DNA of 40,123 bases from Anaerolineae bacterium (GTDB taxonomy: Bacteria; Chloroflexota; Anaerolineae; B4-G1), in assembly GCA_030612585.1 (NCBI GenBank), contig JAUWNP010000020.1, positions 1-40,123 of the forward strand, written 5' to 3'. Under the pieces are notes generated by a model. That model worked only from the letters and a program-made list of their open reading frames with translations, did no database searches and was not told the origin of the DNA. This document shows, in pieces, positions 24,922-32,711 of this stretch. Both the position numbers and the translations under genes were made by a program. Every line of letters begins with the position of its first letter. Within the stretch, counting starts at the first letter, position 1.

Positions 24922-26323
24922 TGACGATCACCTCGCTGTGGATTTGCCGCACCGCGTCGGCAGCGGCGTCGGCCGCGACGACGAGGGAGACACTGCACTC
25001 GGAGGAGCCCTGGGCAATAGCAATGATATTGATGTTGCCCCGGCCCAGCGCGCCAAAAATGCGGGCGGCGACGCCCGGCGTGCCGCGCATTCCCGCGCCC
25101 ACGGCGGTCACGATCACCACGTCGTCTAGCGACCGGATCTGATCTATGTCCCGCCGCGCCAGTTCCAGCGCCATCTCTTCCTCGAGAGCGCGGATGACCA
25201 GTGGCACGGTCTGCGTGGGGATGACGAAGCAGATGGACTGCTCTGACGAAGCCTGCGAGATCATCAGCACGCTGGCGCCCTGGCTGGCGACGGCAGCGAA
25301 GGTGCGGGCGGCGATGCCAGGCACGCCCATCATCCCCCGCCCCTCGACTGTCACCATACTCAATCCCTCGATGGCGGTGACCGCCTTGACCGTGCCGGGC
25401 GTGCTCTCCGGTTCGTGGACGATGCGGGTTCCAGGGCAGGTGGGGTTGAAGGTGTTCTTGACCCACAGCGGGATGGAGCGCTCGACGACGGGCCGGATGG
25501 TCCGGGGGTGTAGCACTTTGGCCCCAAAGTAGGCCAGTTCGCTTACCTCCCCGTAGGAGAGGATGGGGATCACCCGGGCATCGGGCACGATGCGGGGGTC
25601 GGCGGTCATCACGCCGTCCACGTCGGTCCAGGTCCATACCTCGTCAGCGTCCAGGCAGTCGCCCAGGATGGCGGCGCTGTAGTCGCTGCCGCCCCGGCCC
25701 AGCGTCGTCGTCACGCCTTCCTCCGTGGCTCCGATGAATCCGGTCACGACGGGGATCAACCCATCGTCCAGCAGCGGGTCCAGTCGGGCGGAGACCCGGG
25801 CACGGGTGGGGACGATCAGCGGCACGGCGTTCTGGAAGGTGGCGTCAGTGACGATCAGTTCGGTAGCGTCCACTGCTTTACTGTGTGTCCCCCGCTGGCG
25901 GAGCAGGGCGGCCAGGATGCGAGCACTGATTCGCTCGCCCAGCGAGGTGATGGCGTCCATCGCGCGCTGGGTGACTTCGCCCAGGATGTGCACACTGTGG
26001 CAAAAGGCAGCAAACTCGTCCAGGTAATCGTCCACTGTGGCCAGCAACTGGGCGCGTTCGCCGTCCGGGGTCAAAAGTGCGTCCACGGCGCGGTAGTGGC
26101 GTACCCGTAGGTCGGCGACGGTGGCGCGGTAGGTCCGGTCGTCGCCGGAGGCGGCGGTAAGCGCGCCCTGAGTCAGTGCGTCGGTCACGCCGCTCATTGC
26201 CGAGACGACCACGACCAACCGGTCCCACTTCTCGGCCTGTTCCAGCACAACGTCGGAGGCCTGGGTGAATGCTTCGGCGCTGCCGACCGACGTGCCGCCG
26301 AATTTCATTGTCAGTGTGGTCAT
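24914..26323 (-). CDS. lysC: aspartate kinase
   Basis: 469 residues, monofunctional class with N-terminal KFGGTSVGS (7-15), central FIGATEEGVTTTLGRGGSDYSA, and two C-terminal ACT domains (GVPGIAARTFAAVASQGASV and GTPGVAARIFGALGRGNINI) that bind the feedback amino acid. It phosphorylates aspartate as the first step to threonine, lysine and methionine. Ribosome site GGAGAG lies 9 bp before the ATG. It follows hom by 12 nt and overlaps asd by 8 nt. The symbol is given by reaction; lysC, thrA-type and ask are used for such genes. Confidence 0.97.
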   Translation of the reverse strand: MTTLTMKFGGTSVGSAEAFTQASDVVLEQAEKWDRLVVVVSAMSGVTDALTQGALTAASGDDRTYRATVADLRVRHYRAVDALLTPDGERAQLLATVDDYLDEFAAFCHSVHILGEVTQRAMDAITSLGERISARILAALLRQRGTHSKAVDATELIVTDATFQNAVPLIVPTRARVSARLDPLLDDGLIPVVTGFIGATEEGVTTTLGRGGSDYSAAILGDCLDADEVWTWTDVDGVMTADPRIVPDARVIPILSYGEVSELAYFGAKVLHPRTIRPVVERSIPLWVKNTFNPTCPGTRIVHEPESTPGTVKAVTAIEGLSMVTVEGRGMMGVPGIAARTFAAVASQGASVLMISQASSEQSICFVIPTQTVPLVIRALEEEMALELARRDIDQIRSLDDVVIVTAVGAGMRGTPGVAARIFGALGRGNINIIAIAQGSSECSVSLVVAADAAADAVRQIHSEVIVNG

Positions 26324-26335
26324 TATGGTCTCTCC

Positions 26336-27589
26336 TTACTCGGTTGGGCACCCGAGTGTGAAACGTGAAACGCGAAACGTGTTGCGTATTGCGTGATGCG
26401 TGATGACCTGCTTGGTAGACGCGAGGTTGATGACGTCTCCTAACACGCCGGTGGCCGTGACCTCCGGGCCAGCGCCGGGGCCAGAGAGGACCAATGGTAT
26501 CTCGGCGTAGCGTCTCGTGTGCAGGGCGATGTAGTTCGCGGGGCCGCGCAGCACGCCCAGCGGGCTATCGTGGGGCACAGCCACCAATCCTACCTCGCCG
26601 CCATCGGGGCCGACGCGGGCTATGTAGCGTAGAGTCTGTCCCCTGGCCTGCGCCTCGCCGATGCGGGCGGTGTATTGCTCGTCCAGCGTGGGCGTGGCAG
26701 CCATAAACTCTTCTGTAGAAACACTGACCAGCCTCTCAGGATACAGCGGTTCGACGGTCAGGTCGGCCATCTCCAGCGGCCAGCCGGCGGTGCGGGCCAG
26801 GATGAGCATTTTGCGGGCCACGTCCCGCCCGTTCAGGTCCTCTCGCGGGTCGGGCTCCGTGTAGCCCAGGGAGCGAGCCTGCGATACGGCGGCGGAATAT
26901 GGCACGCCGCGCTCCAGTTCGGTGCACAAGTAGCCCAACGTCCCGCTCAGGCAGCCCTCAATGGCGGTGACCTGATCGCCCGTATCAAGCAGGTAGTGCA
27001 GTGTGGCGATGACGGGCAGCCCGGCCCCTACGGTGGCCTCGTAGCGCAGGTGGGGATGCTCGAAGAACGGTTTCGCTTTGGCCCACGGCCTGGCCAATGG
27101 GATCTTGTTGGCCAGGACGAGACCGCAACCGGCATCCAGCGCGGCCCACAGAGTGGGTTCCATCTTGGGGGATGCGGTCACGTCCACCAGGATGGTGCCC
27201 GGCTGCAATACATCGCCCAGGTAGGGCAAGATGCCATCTTGCCCCACAGGCGTGCCCGGCTGCAATACATCGCCCAGGCAGGGCAAGATGCCATCTTGTC
27301 CCACAGGCGTGCCTGGCTGCAATACATCGCCCAGGTAGGGCAAGATGCCATCTTGCCCCACAAGCGTGCTCAGTGGTCGGCCATCTGTTTTGGCTCGCAG
27401 CGCGGCATGCAGGGCCTCGTCGGGCAGACTGGTGGGGTCGAGCAGCAGCCCCTGGCTATCGGCTATGCCGATGGGGGTGAGCCGCAGCCCGGCCCGCTGG
27501 GCCAGCACGGCACGGGTGCCGAGGATTTGGTGCAGCAGTGCGCTCCCTACGTTGCCCAGTCCCAGGATGACAATAGGAATCTCTCTCAT
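26336..27589 (-). CDS. hom: homoserine dehydrogenase with in-frame tandem repeat insertion
   Basis: 417 residues from ATG 27589 (MREIPIVILG), preceded by GAGG at 7 bp; the ATG at 27604 lies in the T-box terminator region. NAD loop GLGNVGSALL, LANKIPLA, EATVGAGLPVI, GYTEPDPREDLNGRDVARKMLILAR with the catalytic Lys/Asp. Reduces aspartate semialdehyde to homoserine. It lacks an ACT domain. Oddities: residues about 76-132 are three near-identical 19-residue units (VGQDGILPYLGDVLQPGTP) from a 57-bp repeat, placed just before the conserved ILVDVTAS; and the C-terminus is extended by a short-repeat-derived tail. First gene of the T-box operon. Confidence 0.96.
   Translation of the reverse strand: MREIPIVILGLGNVGSALLHQILGTRAVLAQRAGLRLTPIGIADSQGLLLDPTSLPDEALHAALRAKTDGRPLSTLVGQDGILPYLGDVLQPGTPVGQDGILPCLGDVLQPGTPVGQDGILPYLGDVLQPGTILVDVTASPKMEPTLWAALDAGCGLVLANKIPLARPWAKAKPFFEHPHLRYEATVGAGLPVIATLHYLLDTGDQVTAIEGCLSGTLGYLCTELERGVPYSAAVSQARSLGYTEPDPREDLNGRDVARKMLILARTAGWPLEMADLTVEPLYPERLVSVSTEEFMAATPTLDEQYTARIGEAQARGQTLRYIARVGPDGGEVGLVAVPHDSPLGVLRGPANYIALHTRRYAEIPLVLSGPGAGPEVTATGVLGDVINLASTKQVITHHAIRNTFRVSRFTLGCPTE
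26357..26406. repeat. CGTGAAACGCG-type array encoding the Hom C-terminal tail
   Basis: Short degenerate units (GTGAAAC, GCGAAAC, GTATTGCGTGATGCG) run through the last codons of hom, giving the tail from about HHAIRNTFRVSRF onward, after the conserved domain ends. Confidence 0.7.
27195..27365. repeat. three 57-bp tandem repeats inside hom
   Basis: Copies at 27195-27251, 27252-27308 and 27309-27365, nearly identical. Each holds a near-perfect palindrome (GGGCAAGATG and complement around one base). 57 is a multiple of three, so the reading frame survives. Confidence 0.97.
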
Positions 27590-27604
27590 TGTGAGCCTCG
27601 TCAT

Positions 27605-27898
27605 ACGCAAAAAACCCCCGTGCCCTGGGGCGCGGGGGTCTCCCACGTGGTTCCACCCAAGTTCTACAGCCGAATGACAACGACGGAATGAGAAGCAAAC
27701 GGAATGCTGTAGCACTCTGCGGCGATAACGGGCCGTCCCGGGGCCCCATACTCTCGCACGACGGCGATTTGAGGGACCCGCTCCCGGGGGGTTTTCCCGC
27801 CTGTCCGGTCGAGGGGGCTTTCAGCCGGTGGCCTCCTCTCTCTTGGACCTTCACCAGGCGGTACTCGTCTCGGTCAACGCTTTCTACGCTTAATTGTG
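27605..27898 (-). promoter_or_regulatory. T-box leader of the hom-lysC-asd operon (threonine)
   Basis: On the minus strand the leader runs from about 27898. Stem I shows the S-turn AGTA (27862-27865) followed by CCGCCTG (27855-27861) pairing with CAGGCGG (27797-27803), then GAA (27794-27796) and the triplet ACC (27790-27792), a Thr codon, as specifier. The T-box itself reads TTGGGTGGAACCACGTGGGA (27641-27660), which can pair with the acceptor end of an uncharged tRNA. Uncharged tRNA-Thr should therefore raise expression of threonine genes. The specifier assignment rests on my hand alignment; UGGA in the T-box predicts a U discriminator base. Confidence 0.9.
27609..27638 (-). terminator. T-box intrinsic terminator
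   Basis: Minus strand: GC-rich hairpin CCCCCGCGCCC with GGGCACGGGGG, then six T. It is mutually exclusive with the antiterminator formed by the T-box sequence just upstream, and ends about 20 nt before the hom start codon. Confidence 0.9.
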
Positions 27899-27904
27899 GT
27901 TGAG

Positions 27905-27933
27905 ATTATACCATCTCCGTCTCCATCTGGCAA
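27905..27933 (-). promoter_or_regulatory. hom operon promoter
   Basis: Minus strand: -35 TTGCCA (27928-27933), 17-bp spacer, perfect -10 TATAAT (27905-27910). Places the transcript start at about 27898, ahead of the T-box stem I. Confidence 0.8.
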
Positions 27934-27974
27934 ACGAGCGCCCCTTAATTGGGACAGAAATTGCAGCGTTTCAC

Positions 27975-28823
27975 TCAAGACCCTCTCGCGTTCTTCGCCA
28001 TCTCGATCACACCGTCGTCAGCAACCGGGTAGACGCGGGCGCAGCCGGTGCAGCGGAAGGCGGCAGCCTCACGATTCAGCCGGTCGCCGCAGGTGGGGCA
28101 GCGCAGGATCTCAGGCAGAGGACGGATGCCTCCGCCCCGTGGTTCTCCGGCTTTGACCGCCCACGCCAGGTCGTAGTCCACCTGCCACGTCTGTACCTTG
28201 GCGTCTTCGAGAGGAAATTCGCGCAACAGGAGATCGAATTCGTCACGGGGGAAGGCCCGCCGGGGCATGAACTTCGCGTCGGGTCCGACACGGTTGGTCA
28301 CCAGCAGCACACCGCCGGGACGCAACACGCGCACCAGTTCCGCCAGCGCTGCCCGCGGGTCGGGCGTGAACTCGAGTGCCTCCAGGCAGGTGACGGCGTC
28401 GAAGGTGGCGTCGTCGAAGGGGAGGTTGCGGGCGTCTTGCCAGACGAAGGTCAGGCGGTCCGCGAATTGGGCTGTTCTGTGTACCGCCTCACGCAGCATA
28501 CGGCGTGAGAGGTCAAGCCCGATGACATGTCCATCGAAGGCCGGCTGGCGCAGTAGCGCCTGTGGCAGCCGGCCGGTGCCAGTCGCCACATCGAGCACCA
28601 GCGGGGCGGGGATCAATTCCAGTGCGCGGGCCAGTGGCAAGCCCAGGAACCATTGCTCAGCGCCGGCGTCGAATTGTTTGATGCGCTCGTAGGCCCGCGC
28701 CGACCAGTCGTACAGCAGCGTCACGAGACGCGGCCCCAGGTAGGTACCCTCGGCGATGACCAGTTGCCAGTAGAGCAACAGTCCCAGCAGTACTAGGCCC
28801 AGCGCCAGTGCGATCCAACCCAT
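27975..28823 (-). CDS. membrane-anchored SAM methyltransferase with Trm112-like zinc tail
   Basis: 282 residues. An N-terminal hydrophobic helix (about 4-24), then a class I methyltransferase (motif I VLDVATGTG, 76-84; SLEAL/CLEALEF region; RVLRPGGVLLVTNR). The C-terminus has a zinc ribbon CPTC...CTGC (Cys242, 245, 258, 261) followed by ARVYPVADDGVIEM, the pattern of Trm112-like domains. Normally Trm112 is a separate activator of methyltransferases; here it is fused. Substrate unknown; membrane attachment suggests a lipid or envelope molecule. It starts 3 nt after the stop of the membrane protein gene, in the rpiB-GT4 operon. Confidence 0.9.
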   Translation of the reverse strand: MGWIALALGLVLLGLLLYWQLVIAEGTYLGPRLVTLLYDWSARAYERIKQFDAGAEQWFLGLPLARALELIPAPLVLDVATGTGRLPQALLRQPAFDGHVIGLDLSRRMLREAVHRTAQFADRLTFVWQDARNLPFDDATFDAVTCLEALEFTPDPRAALAELVRVLRPGGVLLVTNRVGPDAKFMPRRAFPRDEFDLLLREFPLEDAKVQTWQVDYDLAWAVKAGEPRGGGIRPLPEILRCPTCGDRLNREAAAFRCTGCARVYPVADDGVIEMAKNARGS

Positions 28824-28826
28824 TGC

Positions 28827-29723
28827 TCACAATGCCCAGGCAGCGACCAGCATAGCCGCCATCAGCCAGGGCTGGGTGTGGCGCACGTACCAGGAAACAG
28901 GCTGACCACGACGCAGCCAGGGGAGGAGTATCAGTTGCGGGGCCAGGAGCAGCAACAGGACTCCCGCTGCCAGAGGGTGGTGCAGCACTACGAGGAGCAC
29001 CGCTGCCAGGAGTTGGGCACTGATCCCCAGCGTGCGTTTCCAGGGCTGATCAGCCCGCCAGGCAGCGCCCCAGGCCAGGGCGAAGGCCAGCGCCAGCCCG
29101 GCCGAACGCAGCGTCAGTTCTCCAAAGGCGAAGTGCCCTGCTAGCCAGGGCAGCGTCACAGTGACGACGGCACCCCATCCCGGCGCAATGGAGCCCTGAC
29201 CGCCCTCCCAGACCAGGCCCAGTTGCATTATGGCGCAGGCGCCCGCGCTCAGCAGCAATAACTCCGGTCCCAACAGCGCCCCCAGCACTGCTGTTACAGG
29301 CAAGGCTACGGCTATCGCCGAGAGCGCCGGGCCGCAGGTGGGCCAGAGGACGTCACGCCACCAGGCGCGCAGTTGCCCCAACCAGCGGGAGGCCCGGTCA
29401 CCGGGAGAGCAGGGCAAGGTGTATGGAAGCGGAGCGACGGGATCACCGGAGCGCCAGTTGCGCCAGCGGTGTAGCGGTGTGGCCCAGTTGGTGCTTCCCA
29501 GCGCCGCCCACAATGTGCCCCATCCTCCGTCTACCAGCAGGATCAGTAAGGCCAACCGTAGCCAGTCTTCGCCCTGCCAGCCGAAGCCGCCCGAGGCGAC
29601 GACGCCGCACAAACTCGCCCAGGCCGGGCCTAGCCAGGTGATCAGGTCGGTCAAACGGCCCTGAAACCGGATCAAGCCGCCGGAGACCGGGCGGGAAGGA
29701 GTGGAGTGGAGGTTTTCTTTCAT
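28827..29723 (-). CDS. polytopic membrane protein, unknown function
   Basis: 298 residues, about eight hydrophobic helices, rich in Trp, Leu, Ala and Gly, with the motif GWQGEDWLRL near residue 50. No recognised catalytic motif. It lies 12 nt after the GT4 glycosyltransferase and 3 nt before the methyltransferase, so a role with them in lipid or glycan handling is plausible. Composition is typical of the flanking GC-rich genes. Confidence 0.75.
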   Translation of the reverse strand: MKENLHSTPSRPVSGGLIRFQGRLTDLITWLGPAWASLCGVVASGGFGWQGEDWLRLALLILLVDGGWGTLWAALGSTNWATPLHRWRNWRSGDPVAPLPYTLPCSPGDRASRWLGQLRAWWRDVLWPTCGPALSAIAVALPVTAVLGALLGPELLLLSAGACAIMQLGLVWEGGQGSIAPGWGAVVTVTLPWLAGHFAFGELTLRSAGLALAFALAWGAAWRADQPWKRTLGISAQLLAAVLLVVLHHPLAAGVLLLLLAPQLILLPWLRRGQPVSWYVRHTQPWLMAAMLVAAWAL

Positions 29724-29735
29724 AAGCCGGGCGGA

Positions 29736-30920
29736 TTATACCACAGATTGCTCAATAATGCTCAGAGCGGATTGAGCATAAGTGGTCCAGGAGAAACGGC
29801 GCACATTGGCGAATCCGCGCTCTATCAGAGTCTCCCGCAGGACATGATCGGTGGCGATCCGCTGCATCCCTGCCGCGATGGCAGCGGTGTCGCTGGGGTC
29901 CACCAGGAGCGCTGCGTCCCCGGTCACCTCAGGCAGGCTTGAGGTGGTGCTGGTGATGACCGGACAGCCGCATGCCTGGGCCTCCAGCACAGGCAGGCCG
30001 AACCCCTCGTATAGTGAGGGGAACGCGAAGGCCAGTGCCCCGCTCAGCAGGGCAGCCTTGTCCTCGTCGGGGACGTAGCCGGGGAAGAGTACGCGCCTTT
30101 CGACGCCGCTCAGGACAGGCCCTTCGACGCCGCTCAGGACAGGCCCTTCGACGTGGCTCAGGGCAGGCCCTTCGACGTGGCTCAGGGCAGGCCCCTCCAG
30201 ACCTAGACGGCGCACTTGTGCAAAGAGGTCTTTGTAGAGCCAACCGCGCTTGCCGGCCAGGACCAGGACGGTTCCTGGTTCGAGGGTGGCGAAGGCGGTG
30301 ATGAGGCGCGAGAGATTCTTGCGTGGCTGGAGGGTTCCCAGGTAGAGAAAATAGTCGCCGGTGATGCCGTAGTGTGCTTTGACTGCCTCAATCGTGGCGG
30401 GATTGCGTACAGGGGCGAGTGTCTCGTCGCGACCGGGGTAAACGACGGTGATCTTCTCCGGCGGGGTGTTGTAGCGGGTCACCAGGTCGGCCTTGGTGGC
30501 TTGTGAGTCGGCCAGGAGGTGCGCGGCGGTGCGCGCGTTCCAGCGGGTGGAGAGGTCGAGGTACAGCCGCTGTTGCCAAGGGTGGGTCTCCGGGAAGTGG
30601 AGATAGCCCAAGTCGTGGACGGTGACCAGGCTGGCACGGGGATGGGCAAGGGGCAGGACGTGGGCTGGGACGAAGAGCGCATCTGGCGGGCGGCGTGTCA
30701 TCTCCCAGGAGAGACGCAGATGTGTCCACAGGCGAGGAAAGGGGATGACGCGGAGGTCGGCACCGGGGAAGGCGCCAGCCGGGGGTGTGCTGCGGAGGTA
30801 AAGGCGGAAGCGATGCGGGCTGTCGAGCGCCAGCAGCGCCTCAATGAGGCGCTGGGAGTAAATCTCGGTGCCAGTCGGGCGGGTGCTGACGGCGCGACTG
30901 GCGTCAATCCCGATCAGCAT
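29736..30920 (-). CDS. GT4-family glycosyltransferase with repeat insertion
   Basis: 394 residues, GT-B fold. N-terminal [10 protein letters not shown], central [11 protein letters not shown], and the donor-site motif [22 protein letters not shown] with the EX7E glutamates. Transfers a sugar from a nucleotide donor, probably to a lipid-linked or surface glycan. At residues about 243-275, in a loop between QVRRLGLEG and [12 protein letters not shown], sit four 8-residue units ([16 protein letters not shown]) coded by a 24-bp dispersed repeat. Frame is kept. The gene follows rpiB by 23 nt and precedes a membrane protein by 12 nt. Confidence 0.93.
   Translation of the reverse strand: MLIGIDASRAVSTRPTGTEIYSQRLIEALLALDSPHRFRLYLRSTPPAGAFPGADLRVIPFPRLWTHLRLSWEMTRRPPDALFVPAHVLPLAHPRASLVTVHDLGYLHFPETHPWQQRLYLDLSTRWNARTAAHLLADSQATKADLVTRYNTPPEKITVVYPGRDETLAPVRNPATIEAVKAHYGITGDYFLYLGTLQPRKNLSRLITAFATLEPGTVLVLAGKRGWLYKDLFAQVRRLGLEGPALSHVEGPALSHVEGPVLSGVEGPVLSGVERRVLFPGYVPDEDKAALLSGALAFAFPSLYEGFGLPVLEAQACGCPVITSTTSSLPEVTGDAALLVDPSDTAAIAAGMQRIATDHVLRETLIERGFANVRRFSWTTYAQSALSIIEQSVV
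30097..30192. repeat. four 24-bp repeats inside the GT4 gene
   Basis: Units at 30097-30120, 30121-30144, 30145-30168 and 30169-30192, of type CCTTCGACGCCGCTCAGGAC plus AGGC. Same family as the intergenic copies at 2559-2658 (CCTGAGC...CGAAGG on the other strand). Confidence 0.95.
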
Positions 30921-30943
30921 CTACTTGATTTTTGCTTCCTGCA

Positions 30944-31399
30944 TCATCGTGATTCCTTCTCCTTCTCCTCCAACGCACTGATCTTGCCGACGCGCCGCGC
31001 GTGGCGGCCGCCGGCGAACTCGCTGCTGAGGAAAACTTGCACGATGTTCAACGCCAGACCGATCCCGAGTACCCGCCCGCCCAGGCACAGGATGTTGGCG
31101 TCGTTGTCCTGGCGGCTCATACGGGCCGTGTAGCAGTTGGTACACGCGGCAGCGCGGGCGTTGTGTATCTTGTTAGCAGCGATGCTCATGCCGATTCCCG
31201 TGCCGCAGATGAGAATGCCGCGCTCGAATTCTCCGGCTGCCACGGCGCGCGCCAGCGGCGCGGCGAAATCGGGATAGTCCACCGTCTTCGGGCTGTGCGT
31301 GCCGAAGTCTTGCACCTGGTGACTCTGAGAGAAAAGGAACTCGGCGATTTGCTGCTTTAATTCATAGCCGCCGTGATCGGCGCCAATGGCGATACGCAT
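30944..31399 (-). CDS. rpiB: ribose-5-phosphate isomerase B
   Basis: 151 residues. ATG 31399 follows GGGAGGTGG at ideal spacing; a longer frame upstream lacks this. Family motifs: MRIAIGADHGGYELK, VQDFGTHSP, DYPDFA, ICGTGIGMSIAANK with the active-site Cys, NDANILCLGGRV. It interconverts ribose 5-phosphate and ribulose 5-phosphate in the pentose phosphate pathway. First gene of the minus-strand operon with the GT4, membrane protein and methyltransferase genes. The C-terminus (EEKEKESR) is slightly extended and charged. Confidence 0.97.
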   Translation of the reverse strand: MRIAIGADHGGYELKQQIAEFLFSQSHQVQDFGTHSPKTVDYPDFAAPLARAVAAGEFERGILICGTGIGMSIAANKIHNARAAACTNCYTARMSRQDNDANILCLGGRVLGIGLALNIVQVFLSSEFAGGRHARRVGKISALEEKEKESR

Positions 31400-31424
31400 G
31401 AATCCACCTCCCCTCGTGCAGAGC

Positions 31425-31453
31425 ATTGTAGACCGAAACAGCCCGCTCGTCAA
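31425..31453 (-). promoter_or_regulatory. rpiB promoter
   Basis: Minus strand: TTGACG (31448-31453), 17-bp spacer, TACAAT (31425-31430). Same hexamers as the uvrA promoter. Confidence 0.8.
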
Positions 31454-31503
31454 GGCAGATCATCCGCCTATCATTGCCATCGGTTCCTTATCTGCGATGA
31501 GTG

Positions 31504-31512
31504 TGCTATAAT
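31504..31512 (+). promoter_or_regulatory. extended -10 promoter, rightward
   Basis: TGC directly followed by TATAAT (31507-31512), an extended -10 element with only a weak -35 match. It would transcribe the otherwise empty 31513-31621 stretch toward the GT2 gene. Confidence 0.45.
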
Positions 31513-31621
31513 CAGACAGTCCCATTACGGAGGTCTTCAACGGCGTCGGCAAGGAGCGGGTGTTGGCAGATGTGGGGGCGTGGGTGCAGTGCCATCTGCC
31601 GCGTCCTGAGTGAGCCGTTGT

Positions 31622-31650
31622 TTGACCAGCCTGTGTCTTCGTGTTAGAAT
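31622..31650 (+). promoter_or_regulatory. GT2 gene promoter
   Basis: TTGACC (31622-31627), 17-bp spacer, TAGAAT (31645-31650); start expected near 31657, about 35 nt before the first ATG at 31692. Confidence 0.75.
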
Positions 31651-31691
31651 GTCGTCGTCTCCTGGGGTGACGCCGCTGTTGGGGTCGCTGT

Positions 31692-32711
31692 ATGGATAAA
31701 CCTTCACGTGGTACGCAACACATGTTTGGCACTGATCTGCGCTCAGTGTATCGCGAAGCAACAATGTTCGATCTAGGAATTGTCATCGTCAGTTACAACA
31801 CCCGTGACCTGCTGCGAACCTGTCTGCGCTCGGTCTATGCTAGCCAGGGTGATTTTACCTTTGAAGTCTGCGTCGTGGACAATGCCTCATCCGACGGTAG
31901 CACCAAGATGGTCGCCACCGAGTTCCCCCAGGCGCATTTGATCGCTAACGCGGAAAACGTCGGCTACCCTAGTGCCAACAACCAGGGCCTCCGCACCTTC
32001 GCCTTCACCGACCAACCGACCAATCAACCAACCAACCAACTAACTAACCAACCAACTAACCAACCAACCTTCGCGCTTCTCCTGAACCCGGACACCGAAC
32101 TACCGCCAGATGCGCTGGCGCGGATGTTGGACTTCATGGCCGAGCACCCCGACGCTGGCATCGCGGGACCCAAACTGGCGCTACTCGACGGATCACTTGA
32201 CCTGGCCTGCCGGCGTTCGTTCCCCACGCCAGAGGTTGCTTTCTACCGGCTGGTGGGCCTCTCGCGCCTCTTCCCCCGCAGCCGACGCTTTGGCCGCTAC
32301 AATCTCACCTACCTTGACCCCGATCAGGTCGCTGAGGTGGACTCCGTCGTGGGTGCGTTTATGCTGGTGAGGGCGGAGGCCATAGCCCAGGTTGGCCTGA
32401 TGGATGGTCAGTTCTTTATGTACGGTGAGGACCTGGACTGGGCCTATCGCATAAAGACGGCTGGCTGGAAGGTCTACTACAACCCGGCCGTGACGGTGTT
32501 GCACGTCAAACGGGCAGCCACCCGTCACAGCCCGCGTGCTCAGATCGAGTTCTATCGTGCAATGGGCATCTTCTACCGGAAGCACTATGCTGCTAAGACC
32601 CCCTGGTGGCTCCACGCTCTCATCGCCGGCGCCATCTCGCTGCTGCAAGGGGCTGAACAGTTGCGGCTGGCCCTCACCTCGACCGGACGACGATCGGAGG
32701 CGACGCTATGA
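31692..32711 (+). CDS. GT2-family glycosyltransferase
   Basis: 339 residues from ATG 31692; the family N-terminus MFDLGIVIVSYNTRDLL begins at ATG 31764, and neither start has a strong ribosome site. Motifs: VIVSYN, VVDNASSDGS, LLLNPDTELP (metal/nucleotide site), YGEDLDWAYRIK with the catalytic acidic pair. Similar to rhamnosyl- and other polysaccharide transferases. Residues about 106-125 (PTNQPTNQ-type) are coded by 15 tandem tetranucleotides. The gene overlaps the following sugar-phosphate transferase by 4 nt, so both are translated together for the same glycan. Confidence 0.94.
   Translation: MDKPSRGTQHMFGTDLRSVYREATMFDLGIVIVSYNTRDLLRTCLRSVYASQGDFTFEVCVVDNASSDGSTKMVATEFPQAHLIANAENVGYPSANNQGLRTFAFTDQPTNQPTNQLTNQPTNQPTFALLLNPDTELPPDALARMLDFMAEHPDAGIAGPKLALLDGSLDLACRRSFPTPEVAFYRLVGLSRLFPRSRRFGRYNLTYLDPDQVAEVDSVVGAFMLVRAEAIAQVGLMDGQFFMYGEDLDWAYRIKTAGWKVYYNPAVTVLHVKRAATRHSPRAQIEFYRAMGIFYRKHYAAKTPWWLHALIAGAISLLQGAEQLRLALTSTGRRSEATL
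32008..32067. repeat. tetranucleotide microsatellite in the GT2 gene
   Basis: Fifteen units of CCAA with variants CCGA, TCAA and CTAA. Because the unit is 4 bp, gain or loss of one shifts the frame. Confidence 0.95.

Noticed and set aside
23947..24924. 325-codon frame opposite asd
   Set aside because: Shadow of asd; no motif or ribosome site.
29736..29750. TATAAT near the GT4 stop as a promoter
   Set aside because: It is formed by the stop codon context and has no -35 partner; the spacing of genes suggests an operon.
31512..31614. Short frame (VFNGVGKERVLADVGAW) between the rpiB and GT2 promoters
   Set aside because: No usual start codon with a ribosome site and no family I recognise; too short to support.
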